64,000 nucleotides of DNA from Lyophyllum atratum (Eukaryota; Basidiomycota; Agaricomycetes; Agaricales; Lyophyllaceae), in NCBI GenBank assembly GCA_014905825.1, contig JACGCN010000006.1, positions 1,302,001 to 1,366,000 on the forward strand. Direction: 5' to 3'. The position numbers and the translations under genes were made by a program. Positions 10,313-21,223 of this stretch are shown here, in pieces. Within the stretch, counting starts at the first letter, position 1. The number at the start of each line of letters is the position of its first letter. The notes under the pieces were generated by a model that was not told the origin of the DNA, searched no databases, and saw only the letters and a program-made list of their open reading frames with translations.

Positions 10313-12728
10313 CTAGATATGCAGAATTGAAACGTACACAATGCCGGCTGTCTGGAGGGTCGACATAAACCCGCAGATCATTGCAGAAAGGGCGATCTTG
10401 GCGATAATTTTGCTTCGGGACGGCGCAAGGGCACCAAGGACACCGATTTGAATGCCCAGTGAACCAAGGTTGGCGAAACCACATAGGCCATATGATGCAA
10501 TGGTGTAGGCACGAGGAGAAAGGGGATTGCCCGAGTTCTTCATGATGTCTTGGAGAACAAGGTAAGCTGCAAACTCATTGGCAACGAGTTTGGTGGCAAA
10601 AAGCTGGGAGACGCGTAAAATCTCCCCGCGGGGGACACTCAGAAAGAAGGTGATCGGGTAGAAAACATAGCCAATGATGAGCTCCAGGGTTAGGTGGTGA
10701 ATGCCGAAGCCGCGGCCAACCCAAGTAAGGAGACCATTGATCCTATATATGAGTTTAGAGGTCAGATACGATTCGTTGTTTCCTGATGAAGCCTACGCAC
10801 GCTGCGACAAGGGATAAGACAGTCAAGACGTTGGTGCTAGAAAAGGTGTTAAGCTAGTGCTGCGTGCACGGAGGGAGGAAGTTATTCTTACAGAATCTGG
10901 CCTGCAACGACGAGACCAAATACAGCGCCTTGGCTGAAGGCGTGGAGAGCATTTGCCTTCAGAGGTAACCCGTGAGTGGGCGCTCTTGACATAGGAGATA
11001 AGACGTACCGGTTTGCCTCCCTTCGTATCACCACGGTCAACAGTAACCTGCCCGCGAGTCACGGGCTCTTCGGTTTCCGGCATGCGCATTTTACTAATTG
11101 CTAGAGAGGCCGGAATGCTCATTACAGAGGACGTCACGAGATTTTGAGCTGGGACTCCAAGACTGATATACGCGGCGAGGACGGAGCCAGCGATAGTAGA
11201 AAATCCAGATGTCATGGTCACATCTTGATACAGAGTTCAGGGAAATGAATGTTATAAAAGGCACAGGAGACTGACGGAGCTCAGATGGGGTCATAACTGA
11301 GGAGAGTGGGGGTAAGCAGTTGCTGGGAGATAACGCAATAAGATACTCACGATCGACATAAGGGCGGACGAGACAAGCGGACTCTCCTTTTTTAAGTCAT
11401 GAGTTGACATTTGATTTTAGAGCATGAGCGAATAACCTTGTCCGATCCAGGGCGAAGCTGCTGCGACGACTGCCTCGGCACCAGAGACGTTCATAAGCTT
11501 GAAGAACAGCCACGCACTGGAAAAGAATGGTGAACGATGCGATGAGAAATGGCACTAAGCATCACGTACAAGTTCTTGATAATCCACTGCATCACGCCGA
11601 GATAGTACATCATTTGTACGCAGGCAATGAAGAAGATAATGGAGGCGAGCTGGTTACGGATATTGATTGTGAGTTACGGATATCCTGGTCATTTGTGAGT
11701 CTAGACTCACCGTGTTAACGAAGAACCAATGCTTCCCAATTGTTTCCGCATCGAAGAAGAACTGTGCACCTGCTAATCCTTGATTCAAGAAGTCACCCGC
11801 GAGGGTCGCAATCCATTTGAAAATATCGAAGCCGGCGCTTGTCTTGAGCACGAAGAGCGCAATAACTTGCTGGAGGAAAAGGCCGACAATGACGGTAGGC
11901 CTGAAGAACTACGTAAACAATCATCCATGAGGTTGATTAAAGGGACGGACCAGGGTATCTCATTGCGTTTGGAAGATGATAGCCAAAAGCAGAATTGGAA
12001 AACGGCGAGTCCGAGGACCGAGATTGCGCGGTCGCCATATGTAGTACCCTATCCACAGGTGTTTGAGTATGAATAACAAGTCCGACGAAAGGAAGCATAC
12101 AGGCTGAAGTGGGAATCCGAAGGCGGATCCGAATACAATGCCGATAAGACAAAGCCAGCCGATGGCCAATCGCACTGGGTACGATAGCCTATACCAAGGA
12201 CGTTGGACGAGTGGAATCCATACGGCTTCGACTGGTCGTGTGACCACGGAGGTGGGGATATAACGGAAGGCTATGATGCTGGGAAGTGGGATGTTCAGCA
12301 CTCGCGTGAGTATGCTGGTCGATGAGTACTCACGCGATGAATGACCAAGCGAAGAGCGTTTGAACAATCCTGTACGGTACAAATTCGTCTCCAACTCCCT
12401 TGCGAGAAAAAAAAACTCACCACCGATGCCGTGTTACTTCAAGAATTGTTGCACTTATCCACCAGCCCAGAATCACTAGAGCGAGAGCGGGCAGAACGAA
12501 AGGTCGCAGCTTGCTGTAGAGAACGCCATGCTGCCCGCGCTCCTCGTCTTCCTCGACAGGCGAATTCACCTCCGGATCTTCGGCAGATTTTTCGTCCGTG
12601 TACTGTGACTTGTCCTTAGTGAATGATTCCGTCGAGCTGCGCTTGACCACATCCTGATCGCGCTGAGTGACAGCGACTGAGGAAGACGTCTTGAGATATG
12701 AGTTCCCTTGGTCTTGGATAAGGGCCAT
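10313..12728 (-). CDS. Concentrative nucleoside transporter (CNT family)
   Basis: A multi-exon minus-strand gene. The N-terminal 110 residues are hydrophilic and acidic, then the first membrane segment ([21 protein letters not shown]) begins. Later exons carry the CNT core: [15 protein letters not shown] pore segment, [20 protein letters not shown], a [22 protein letters not shown] helix, and [21 protein letters not shown]. The end is [48 protein letters not shown] and [19 protein letters not shown]. These are signatures of the NupC/CNT C-terminal domain, which imports nucleosides with H+ or Na+. The start was set at Met 12728; an in-frame Met at 12785 would add 19 residues. Internal junctions near 10745-11600 were not all resolved. 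Confidence 0.88.
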
Positions 12729-14842
12729 CTTGTGAATGGACTCAGTGGTCAAGGTTCCGAGAGGGATGATGGCACGGAGAAACACTGAACCGAAAAAGAA
12801 TCTCTACTCCCGTTTTAACGTCCCGCATTTCAAGGCAGATACGTGATAAGGGGTTCGGACAGTATCATGTGGTGGTGAGCCACCAAGCTTGCGCCCAGGA
12901 TGCGTTCCTGAATGCCGGTTGACCATATCTGAATGCGAGATTGGCATTTTATTGATCTGACTGAACATTGACAACACGATGGAAGAAGACGGTAAGCAAA
13001 AACAAATTGATCCATGGAGCCCGAACTCCATTTAGGTACATGGACCATACATTTGCTTCATCCGCTAAAACCCCGCTGAGCCTGCAGGACGGTTCTGAGG
13101 CTTCAAAACTGCTGCAAAATCTCAAGCTACAGGAGTGCTACGGCACTCCAGATATGTGACCAGTGGTGTCGCAGATTCGTAGCCGGATGATCAAATTGGG
13201 AAACGGCACGCACCCACATGGCACCTGTACTTCCACATGGACATGGAAAGGGACATCGAGGGACGCCGGACAGTGGCGCGTGGAAGATAAGCTGTAATAA
13301 AGAGCAACGCCAGGAATCGATTGACAGGTGGCTGAGACTCAGAATACTGTTCCACCAGCGAGTAGAAGGGAGAGGGTCTGTGATGAAACCACTCGTAAGT
13401 CTAAGTTTGGTCGACTTGTACCATAATGTTTGCTTGTGGCTTTTTATGGAAACACGACGGGATGATTTTTTGATGCGGTCATGGAACCTTGCGGCATGGA
13501 CCATTGGACGGTTATCTACGGTTATGATAGAACTCTCATGTATGATATTTCGCCTGTCTCGCGTGAGCTTACCCCGCAATTGGTACCAACAAGGAGCAAC
13601 GATCCAGATCTCATGGGGAGCAAGATCCGCCTTGAATCTGGATCCGTCCACGACTGATTCTTGTAAGTAGTGGGGATCATCAGGCGGTCGTCGGATGGAT
13701 CAAGACATTGGGAGTGGTAAGTCAAGTAGTACGGTCAGGTGGTATAAATTGCTTGTAGGTCCTGCAACGTCCTGCATGTGTGGACGGACACAAGCTTGAA
13801 GAACTTGGCCGGAGTACGTTGAAGTAAGCGCAAGGGTGCGAGTCCGCCGTTATCCAATTAATCTATGTACTGAGAATTTCTGTTCGCTGCTTCACAGGTA
13901 CATGATACTATCAATCGGCCAAGCCTATACGACCACTAATGCCATGGACGTAGGTAGTGATTTTCTTGAGCGTACATATGCACATCCTTCCTATCGATCG
14001 GTCCTCGATAGCTGGGCGATCGACACGCTTCGACGCGGTTCGCTATCGACGGCCATGGAAAAAAGTACCTATCCCAGCTACATAAGTAGCTCCGCTCGTG
14101 GTACCTTATGCGCTTGTGCATCTTATCTCGCGATCAAGCCAGGAGAAGGATAGCTGGTCAACGCGCAGCTCCTTATCGCCCGCTTGATATCAAGATGCGT
14201 CTTGAACGTTTGAACGCTCATCAGGCCATTGCGGTGAATGCTATGGAGGACCTATGATAGAGTGATAGAGGATAGGACTTCATTCCTACGGGGCTGTGAT
14301 GGGCTTGTCGCGCAGTATGTATGTAGCCTATCTAGGCGATAGTGAGGGTTGATGTTGACTTGGACTATGTTCTTAATGGGCCTCAGGGGGTGTGAGGCTG
14401 GTCAGGTAACCGGGTTCAATGAGGATCAATGCTATGGCTAAGAGGGTCAGAGGCTAGAGCGACGAACGGCGAGTAAAAATTCGACGAATGCGGTTCGGAT
14501 GGGGAATAAGATCTGAGAAAAAGGTTACAATGGACGGTGTTCCATTTGTATGGTCAAGCTTAAATATTAAATGACGAATTCTTATATTTACGGCTGGAGA
14601 TTGGAGGCTTCGAATCTTCAATCTCCTCCAATAGTCCCCGGAAGGGGGACTCAATTGTTCCTCTCATCTCGCTCTCATCCAAAGCGGCGACGCAGGCGAG
14701 CAGCAGCGGGTTAGCCCGGCCCGGGCTACGGGACTCGGATTCGTCGGACTCGGAAGCCACCAACCAATTCGTCACGTGATTGGGTCTAACCTGGTCGTCG
14801 CGTCGGCGTCCACCGCGTTCATGATCAAGTCCCATTTCCACG
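12729..14842. other. Gene-free stretch of about 2.1 kb
   Basis: No frame in this stretch has a recognisable domain, and no chain of splice sites joins the short ones. The longest (minus 13651-13127, plus 13218-13670) overlap each other on opposite strands and have unlikely composition. The right end holds the PPT1 promoter, with a CACGTG E-box (GTCACGTGAT) at 14772-14781. Confidence 0.5.
14772..14781. promoter_or_regulatory. E-box GTCACGTGAT upstream of PPT1
   Basis: A CACGTG core in a GTCACGTGAT context, 62 bases before the PPT1 ATG. A near-identical copy lies before the next gene. bHLH factors such as Cbf1 bind CACGTG in fungi; binding here is inference. Confidence 0.4.
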
Positions 14843-16011
14843 ATGACGCTGGGTTTTTATTCCGGTCTGCTCGCTTTTCTCTCTACTCTTTACGTCTATT
14901 ATACGAATGCGTCGCCCACTAAGCCTCCACGACCTCTTGTGCTTTGGCACGGTCTAGGTTAACTTTTCCTTGATTCGGAGTAACAACCCTCAGGACTTAC
15001 TGGATCTGTAGGAGACTCTCACTCGTCGCCGGGGATGATCGAGTTTGCATCTCTCATTAAAGAAATCCACGCGGGAATTTTCATACATTCTGTTTATATT
15101 GAAGAGGATCTAGACAAGGACAGGAAGGCTGGTTTTGTACGTCGATTTCACAGTTCGCGATATCGCTATTTACCTTTACATCGGGCAGTACGGCAACGTG
15201 AACAACCATGTAGAGCTGGTCGCTGATCAACTGTCTGCCATTTCTGAGCTGGAAAATGGGTTCGACGCCATTGGATTCTCACAAGGTGTCATACCACAAG
15301 TTCAGGTTTATGTCGTTGACTAATTCCTCGCTTAGGCGGCCAATTTCTTCGTGCCTATGTGGAACGCTACAATTCACCGCCCGTTCACAACTTGATAACA
15401 TTTGGCTCCCAGCATATGGGAGTTTCTGATATACCTCCTTGTCGACCTTACGACTTCATCTGCCAAGTTGCACGTCGTACTATCAAAGGTGCGGTCTACA
15501 GCAAGTGGGCGCAGGAGAACCTTGTTCAAGTTCGTACCTTCATCGAGGTCGTCGATTGACACTGACCTCAGTCTTCTAGGCCCAATACTTCCGAGATCCC
15601 ACCAACATGGATGTATACCTACGTGCCAACCAGTTTCTTACTTCTATCAACAATGAGGTTTCAGCATCCCGGAACGAGACTTATGCACACAATCTTGCCT
15701 CGCTGAACAAACTGGTACTTGTTATATTCACGGAGGACAAGACAGTCGTACCAAAAGAGAGCGCATGGTTCGGGTCGGAAGCAGCACCTACTGCATTCCG
15801 CTTCAATTTGAATGATCAGCAGGATACGCTGACTTCTAGCGACAATGTGCTCATTCCAATGCACCTCCAGCCGCTATATCAGGAGGACTGGATCGGTTTG
15901 CGGACATTGGATGAGCGAGGAGGTGTCCTCTTTGATGCATGTGTTGGGGAGCATATGCAAATTGGGGACTGTTGGGAAGGACTGGTCAGGCAATATGTTG
16001 GTGGTTTCTAG
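14843..16011 (+). CDS. PPT1: Palmitoyl-protein thioesterase
   Basis: Five exons (14843-14957, 15012-15136, 15189-15285, 15336-15529, 15580-16011) give 320 residues, close to the family's usual 300-330. An N-terminal hydrophobic stretch (LGFYSGLLAFLSTLYVYYTNA) is a signal peptide or anchor. Then come PLVLWHGLGDS (oxyanion region), GFSQGGQFLRAYVERYN with nucleophile Ser111 in GxSxG, NLITFGSQHMGV, and the late FTEDKTVVP (Asp230) and GEHMQIG (His302). Together these give a complete Ser-Asp-His triad in the right order. PPT1 removes thioester-linked fatty acids from S-acylated proteins in the lysosome or vacuole. Family cysteines (PPCRPYDFICQ) are also kept. An E-box lies just upstream. Confidence 0.95.
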
Positions 16012-16100
16012 AGCTGTATAAGTATGTATACTTCCTTGTGTATGAATATTAATAGCAATACTGTGAATACGTCGACGAGAGGCGGAGTGGTTTATACAAG

Positions 16101-16110
16101 GTCACGTGAT
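16101..16110. promoter_or_regulatory. E-box GTCACGTGAT upstream of the repeat-rich giant
   Basis: The second GTCACGTGAT element in 1.4 kb, about 65 bases before the preferred ATG at 16172. Same motif and near-equal spacing as at PPT1; factor binding is inference. Confidence 0.4.
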
Positions 16111-16171
16111 CGATTGTGTGTTTAATGGTGAGGCCCTGGCCAAGGCTTGTTCTCGACGGCGGTGTGGCGAA

Positions 16172-19100
16172 ATGGAGAGCCCGTCGATACTACCCAACCC
16201 GCGCCTCAGACTTTCTCGCAACGCCAACGCGTACGAATTCCCCGTCGCTGGCCCATCGCGTGACCGCTTGACAGACAACCTGAATGCTGTTGATCTCACG
16301 TCGGAGGACTCGGACAATAACGACCAAGACTACGACGAACAACCCACACCGAAGATGACTTCCACCGCCCCTCTCATGGAACCGACGGAAACCCCCGCTG
16401 CTCGCCTACGCGCTCTATTAGCTCGAACCCCTGCCTCTTCCAAATCAACCCCGATGCCACAACGTCCGTCCAACTCCCCCTCCGACAACGAATCTGACTT
16501 CGACCCACCGAGCGGCGTGCCTCGAAGTAGTCCTAGCATGGCTAGTGAAAGCCTGAAGGACATATTCTCCCGCGCATTGCGCGATCCAGGCAATACACCA
16601 CAGAAGGGCAACACCGGACCACGGCGGAATAGTATCGATACCAGTGAAGTTGAAGCTATTCCAAGAATACAACGAGAAAGAGCGAAAAACAAACTCAACC
16701 GAAAGAGTTTAAGCGACGAGGAGATTGAGAACATTTCTAGTGCGTATTTGTTTCCCTGGCCAGTGGTATCACGTTAACATCTTGCCTAGAATCCCCTCAA
16801 CGCTCCGAAGCATCATTCAGATCGTCCCGAGCCGCCACGTTCGATACTTTACGCGAACAACTCATGAACCCCCAATCCCAACTCAAGGACATGCACTTCT
16901 CTGATGCTCTGTATGAAGGTAAGCTGACATCCTTACTCCCGTCAGAAGATGTTGAACTCAATTTGATATATATATCCTGTACCAGACGATGATACCAACG
17001 ACCACGCCCCATTTCTACAAGACATAAATCTTCACCCCACCACGCCCCCTGCAGCTACGAGTACGCCTCAGCAGTCTCTCCGCATGTCTGGGAGCTCCCA
17101 ATATCCATTCCAATCCAGTATGTGGTTTATATACCATTCTTTATCCCAACGCTAATATTATGGCGGCAAGATCTCATGGAACAAGACTCGGAAATGCAGC
17201 GCGCAATTGAGGACTTTGATAGCTACGACGCAGATGGCACCAGCCAGCGTCCAGGTAGGCCTTTCATAACTGCCCTGCCATCCCTAATGACCTTCCTGCT
17301 AGTTTCTTTCCCTCCTCTTCCATGTACGTCGAGCACGGAGGCACGTCAACACCCGTCTTCGTGGGATACCCAACGGCGGTCTGAATCATCGCAGTCGCAG
17401 TCGCACCAGAAGTCTTATTCAGAGGAAGGGCCTCATGAATCAATCATAACCAGGAAAAAAGGTGAAGAGCTCCTTTCCGGTGGGTTTATTCACAAATTTG
17501 CTGGGCAAATTAATATGACATCGACCTTGTAGCATCACGCACAAGCAGTGCAAATTCCTTCTCCGCAGGCGCTCGACAATCTGACGATCCTGATCGACTC
17601 CATGAACGTGAGAGAGAATGGAATAAACCGAAGACACCAGCTCGAGCTCAAACACCAGAGTTGCATCGCCAATCCTCTCATCAGCGGTTTCCTATGAGCG
17701 AGTCACCCATCGTTGGCACAGACGCTTTGAAAACACTTTCACGTCAAGGAAGCAACGCCTCATTACGTAGTTTCGACGAAAGTTCTTCGAGAGGGAGCTC
17801 TTTTGGATCCCAAGCTGAGTGTCAGTCAAGATCAATTGTTGGCGATAGGAATGCATAGGCTGACACTCACAGCTCAGATCGTGAAAGGCTTGCTGAATTG
17901 GAAAAGGAGCGTAATGTCGAGCGAGAGCGTGAATGGAATAAACCCCATTCGAAGGCATCTCGCCCATCCTCGAGTCTTAGCGTCCACTCACCGAGTGGGG
18001 CGGAACGCACTCGCACGCGAAGTCTAATTCAACTCGATCGTTCTCAAGCCTTATCTCCCGCCCACAATTTCCAGCACCATGACTCATTCAAGCATTCTTC
18101 GCGAGCTGCTTCTCCCGCCAGTTCTCTGAGTGACAGCAATCATGGAAAAAATGAGTCAGAAGAAGAGGTCGACCATGAGAGGGAACGTAATTGGAATGCA
18201 CTTCGACCGAAGTGGACTACACATAGCAGTCATCGACCTCCCTCTCCGCTGAAGTCTCGGTCCTCAATCGGTCGTGTGAGGGCGCAGAGTCTGAAACCCT
18301 CAGGGACGGAAAGGGGAGAGTCGTCCGTCGACTCCAGGCAACCCGTCTTGCTGTCTGCATCCCTTGCAGTTGGGGGTAGTCGGACAGGGACCAACGCAAC
18401 TCCTCCCGCTCGTGCAGCTTCACCTCTCCATACGAATAGGCCCACCGCCAGCCCACCATCCACTCATCATGAAAAACCCAGATCACACAAATTTCCGCGA
18501 ACTGAGTCACCTGCTCCGCGTCCACAGTCGCCTTCACTCCCTACTGCGGGCACCAAAGGCAGAGAAAAAGACCCGGAACGAAAGCATCCATCTAAACCCT
18601 TCAATGACGCAACTTCCTCTGAATCCTTGTCACATCCTCCTGCATCCTCCTCTAAGATAGGTTCGCACACTGGGTATTCCCTTGTGAGAAATCGGAACCC
18701 TCTACCGCCCATTGAACTAGAAACTCCAGAACGACCATCGCTGTCGCATGGAAGGGCCCTTTTGTCACCCTCGCCGAGCGGAAGACTAATTAGCAGGAAC
18801 TCTGGCTCTGTCGAACCCAGTGGTATTCCTGTTCGTTCACCGAAGAAGTCCAAATGGTCCTCCAAATTCCATGCGCAAATCAATGGAGCTCCTCCGACTA
18901 TCAACCTTGAACGCATTCAGCCAGAGGCTGATGTAGATATCTTAGTACCAAGCGTAAAAGTCAATCACCCCCAAGAGGGAAGAGATGGTATGTCTCATGC
19001 ACTTCCTTGTGTGATGAGCAACTGATGGTTTGCAGAAAATGAGCAGACTGACGTTGGAGACCTTTCGGAAGAGCGGACACCCACAATGGGAACGATTCCT

Positions 19101-21095
19101 CCACCACCTCTCGAAACCCCCGAATATACACCGCCGCGATCGCCTTCACCTTCACCAGAGAACCTAGCCGCTAACGATGAAAGTCGCCTTCAGAAGGCGC
19201 TAGGCTCTGTCAGTACCATTGTACCACAGGCATCTATGAACACGACTATCGATCAGACTCCGCTCCAAGAGTTGTCACCTCCCCCATCTCCCCCAACGCA
19301 ATCACCCCCGCATCATCCTCAATCTTCGCCAAGGTCTTTTCTCTCGACCCCTCCACGGCGCCCTTTATCGCATGCATCAAAACTCGAATTCCAAACACCT
19401 TCGCCGCCCAAGAATCTGCCCGAGCTTCCCGGGCCTCCGCCATCCTCTTCGGAGGACGAAACTGGTAATGAAACCGGCCGAACACCCTTGCGCTCCGATC
19501 TGACAGTGATGAAGACCCCTCGACCCCCTGGCGCATGGGACTCCACGCATGCATACCCAGAGCAGAATGACGAGCGCTCCTCTTCTTCATTAGGAGATAT
19601 CAGTGTCGAACAAGGCAACAGTCGTTCCCGGACGCCGATTCGCGCATTGCGCTCTGATCTGACATCGACAAAGACCCCGAGACCGCCGGGCGCATGGGCC
19701 ACACCTGTCCCCTCTTCATCCCGGGAACCTCCTACGCGAACGCGTTCACTGTCAGGTGATACTGACGAAGAATGCGACAGTGGGCTTGCCACCCCTATCG
19801 CCTCACTATCCAGGGCATCTTCTCTGCCTGCTCAGACACCGCGGCCACCTGGAGCATGGACGGCGACCCCCGCAGCTCGGAAAAGCATCCTTAAAGTTCG
19901 GTTTGATACACAAAGTGACTCTCCTAACGGCAATCCTACGACGGGTTCTTCGAGAAATCCTTTGGAGAATATCACAAACGCGTCAACGCGGACGGACGAT
20001 GTTTCTGTGAGCACCGAAAGCTCACTTGGGCCTCACAGGGATGAGGTCTTGTCACGGGGACGTATGCCAGAAGTAAGTTCACCTGCAACTCCTGCGTCCA
20101 GGCGCCTCCAGAGCCCCTCTCGAAAAAGTCCTGGAATCCGTATTCTAGACGCATTTGGCAGGGAGGTTGTCAAAGACGAATCCCAGCCCAGGCCCAGTAG
20201 CCCAAAGAGCAAGGGCGGCATACGCATTGTCGACGCTATGGGCAGGGAGGTGGGCGCGAGCGACGAGAGGTCTCTCGACGTTACCGATAACCCTGAGGAG
20301 CCTTTGATGCATGCTGAAGCTGTGGTACGTGTCCGTCAACGCGTGGCCGACCTGGCAGAAGATCTAGATGCTATGGCAAGGTATTGATTTGTGTTTGCCT
20401 TCCCCGCATCCCCGCAGTTAATCAATTTGGGTTCTAGGACAAATGAAGACGCCTGGATCGATTTTGCTCGCCTGCAGGAACTCAGAAAAGTGTCTGAAGT
20501 AGCTCGAGCGGCAAGAATGGAGATTGGTCAGGCTATATCATCGAACGACGCGGACTTGCAGAGTAAATTAGGACCCTTGCGGAGGAGTATGAGGAAGAGC
20601 GGCTTGTTCGTAAGTCTGTTGAGCGTCATTAGTTACCTCACATTTGTTGAATCGCTTTCGACCAGATGTCTTCAGCAGCCGATCGTCGTTGGCCGAGCTC
20701 GTGGGTTTTTTGGGCCGCCGTGGTTGGGCAACTGCTTCTCATCTGTATCATGTATCGGTACGTCCATCTATCCTATGCATTAGTTCGAGAATGACATTGT
20801 TTTCAGTTTGACAATAACGCGAGCGCGAGACCTTTTTCTCACCACATATTATGATCCATTCTATCCAGGTCTTCATCTATATACCTCAAGACCTGATCCC
20901 CTCCGTCTTTCCATGCATTCCTCTTCGGGTGCGTCTTGGTTTTCTATTCCCCATACCCTTCATCGCGAGGGCTGGAAGGCATCATCACGGAAAATATGGG
21001 AAAACTTCTCAATAGTTGTTTGGGATTGCCAACAGCTCCTCTGGAAGACCTTGGGCGATGGAGCTACAGAGAGCTCTTCCTGGCCTCCGACTTAG
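16172..21095 (+). CDS. Giant disordered repeat protein with C-terminal membrane segment
   Basis: A multi-exon gene of nearly 5 kb, mostly Ser/Pro/Arg/Glu-rich disordered sequence; I do not recognise it. Three internal repeat families are visible. HEREREWNKP-like units sit near 17599, 17913 and 18172. TPRPPGAW units, the first two preceded by ALRSDLT-like or LRSDLT text, sit at 19512, 19671 and 19833. GIRI(L/V)DAxGREV units sit at 20133 and 20217. A KSILKVRF segment follows the last TPRPPGAW. Near the C-terminus a helical region (DAWIDFARLQELRKVSEVARAAR) precedes a hydrophobic segment (SWVFWAAVVGQLLLICIMY), then about 100 residues with FLTTYYDPFYPGLHL. This suggests a membrane-anchored scaffold, perhaps at the nuclear envelope or spindle pole, which is inference. 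The start was chosen at 16172 (MESPSILP); an in-frame Met at 16106 adds 22 unconvincing residues. Confidence 0.75.
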
Positions 21096-21223
21096 CTTAT
21101 ATTATCTCTCGCATCTCGCATCTATATCCTTATCTTATGACATGTGTAAATTATGGTATTTTATATTTGTATGTGACTTGATTATGGCTAGATGGGAACT
21201 TAGGCCTATCTTCGAATTGTGTC

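Noticed and set aside
13127..13670. Overlapping frames of 150-174 codons on opposite strands
   Set aside because: Both strands open at once with unlikely composition and no domain; typical of chance frames in non-coding sequence.
14560..14841. 93-codon minus-strand frame overlapping the PPT1 promoter
   Set aside because: No domain; ends abruptly in AT-rich sequence and covers the E-box; most likely chance.
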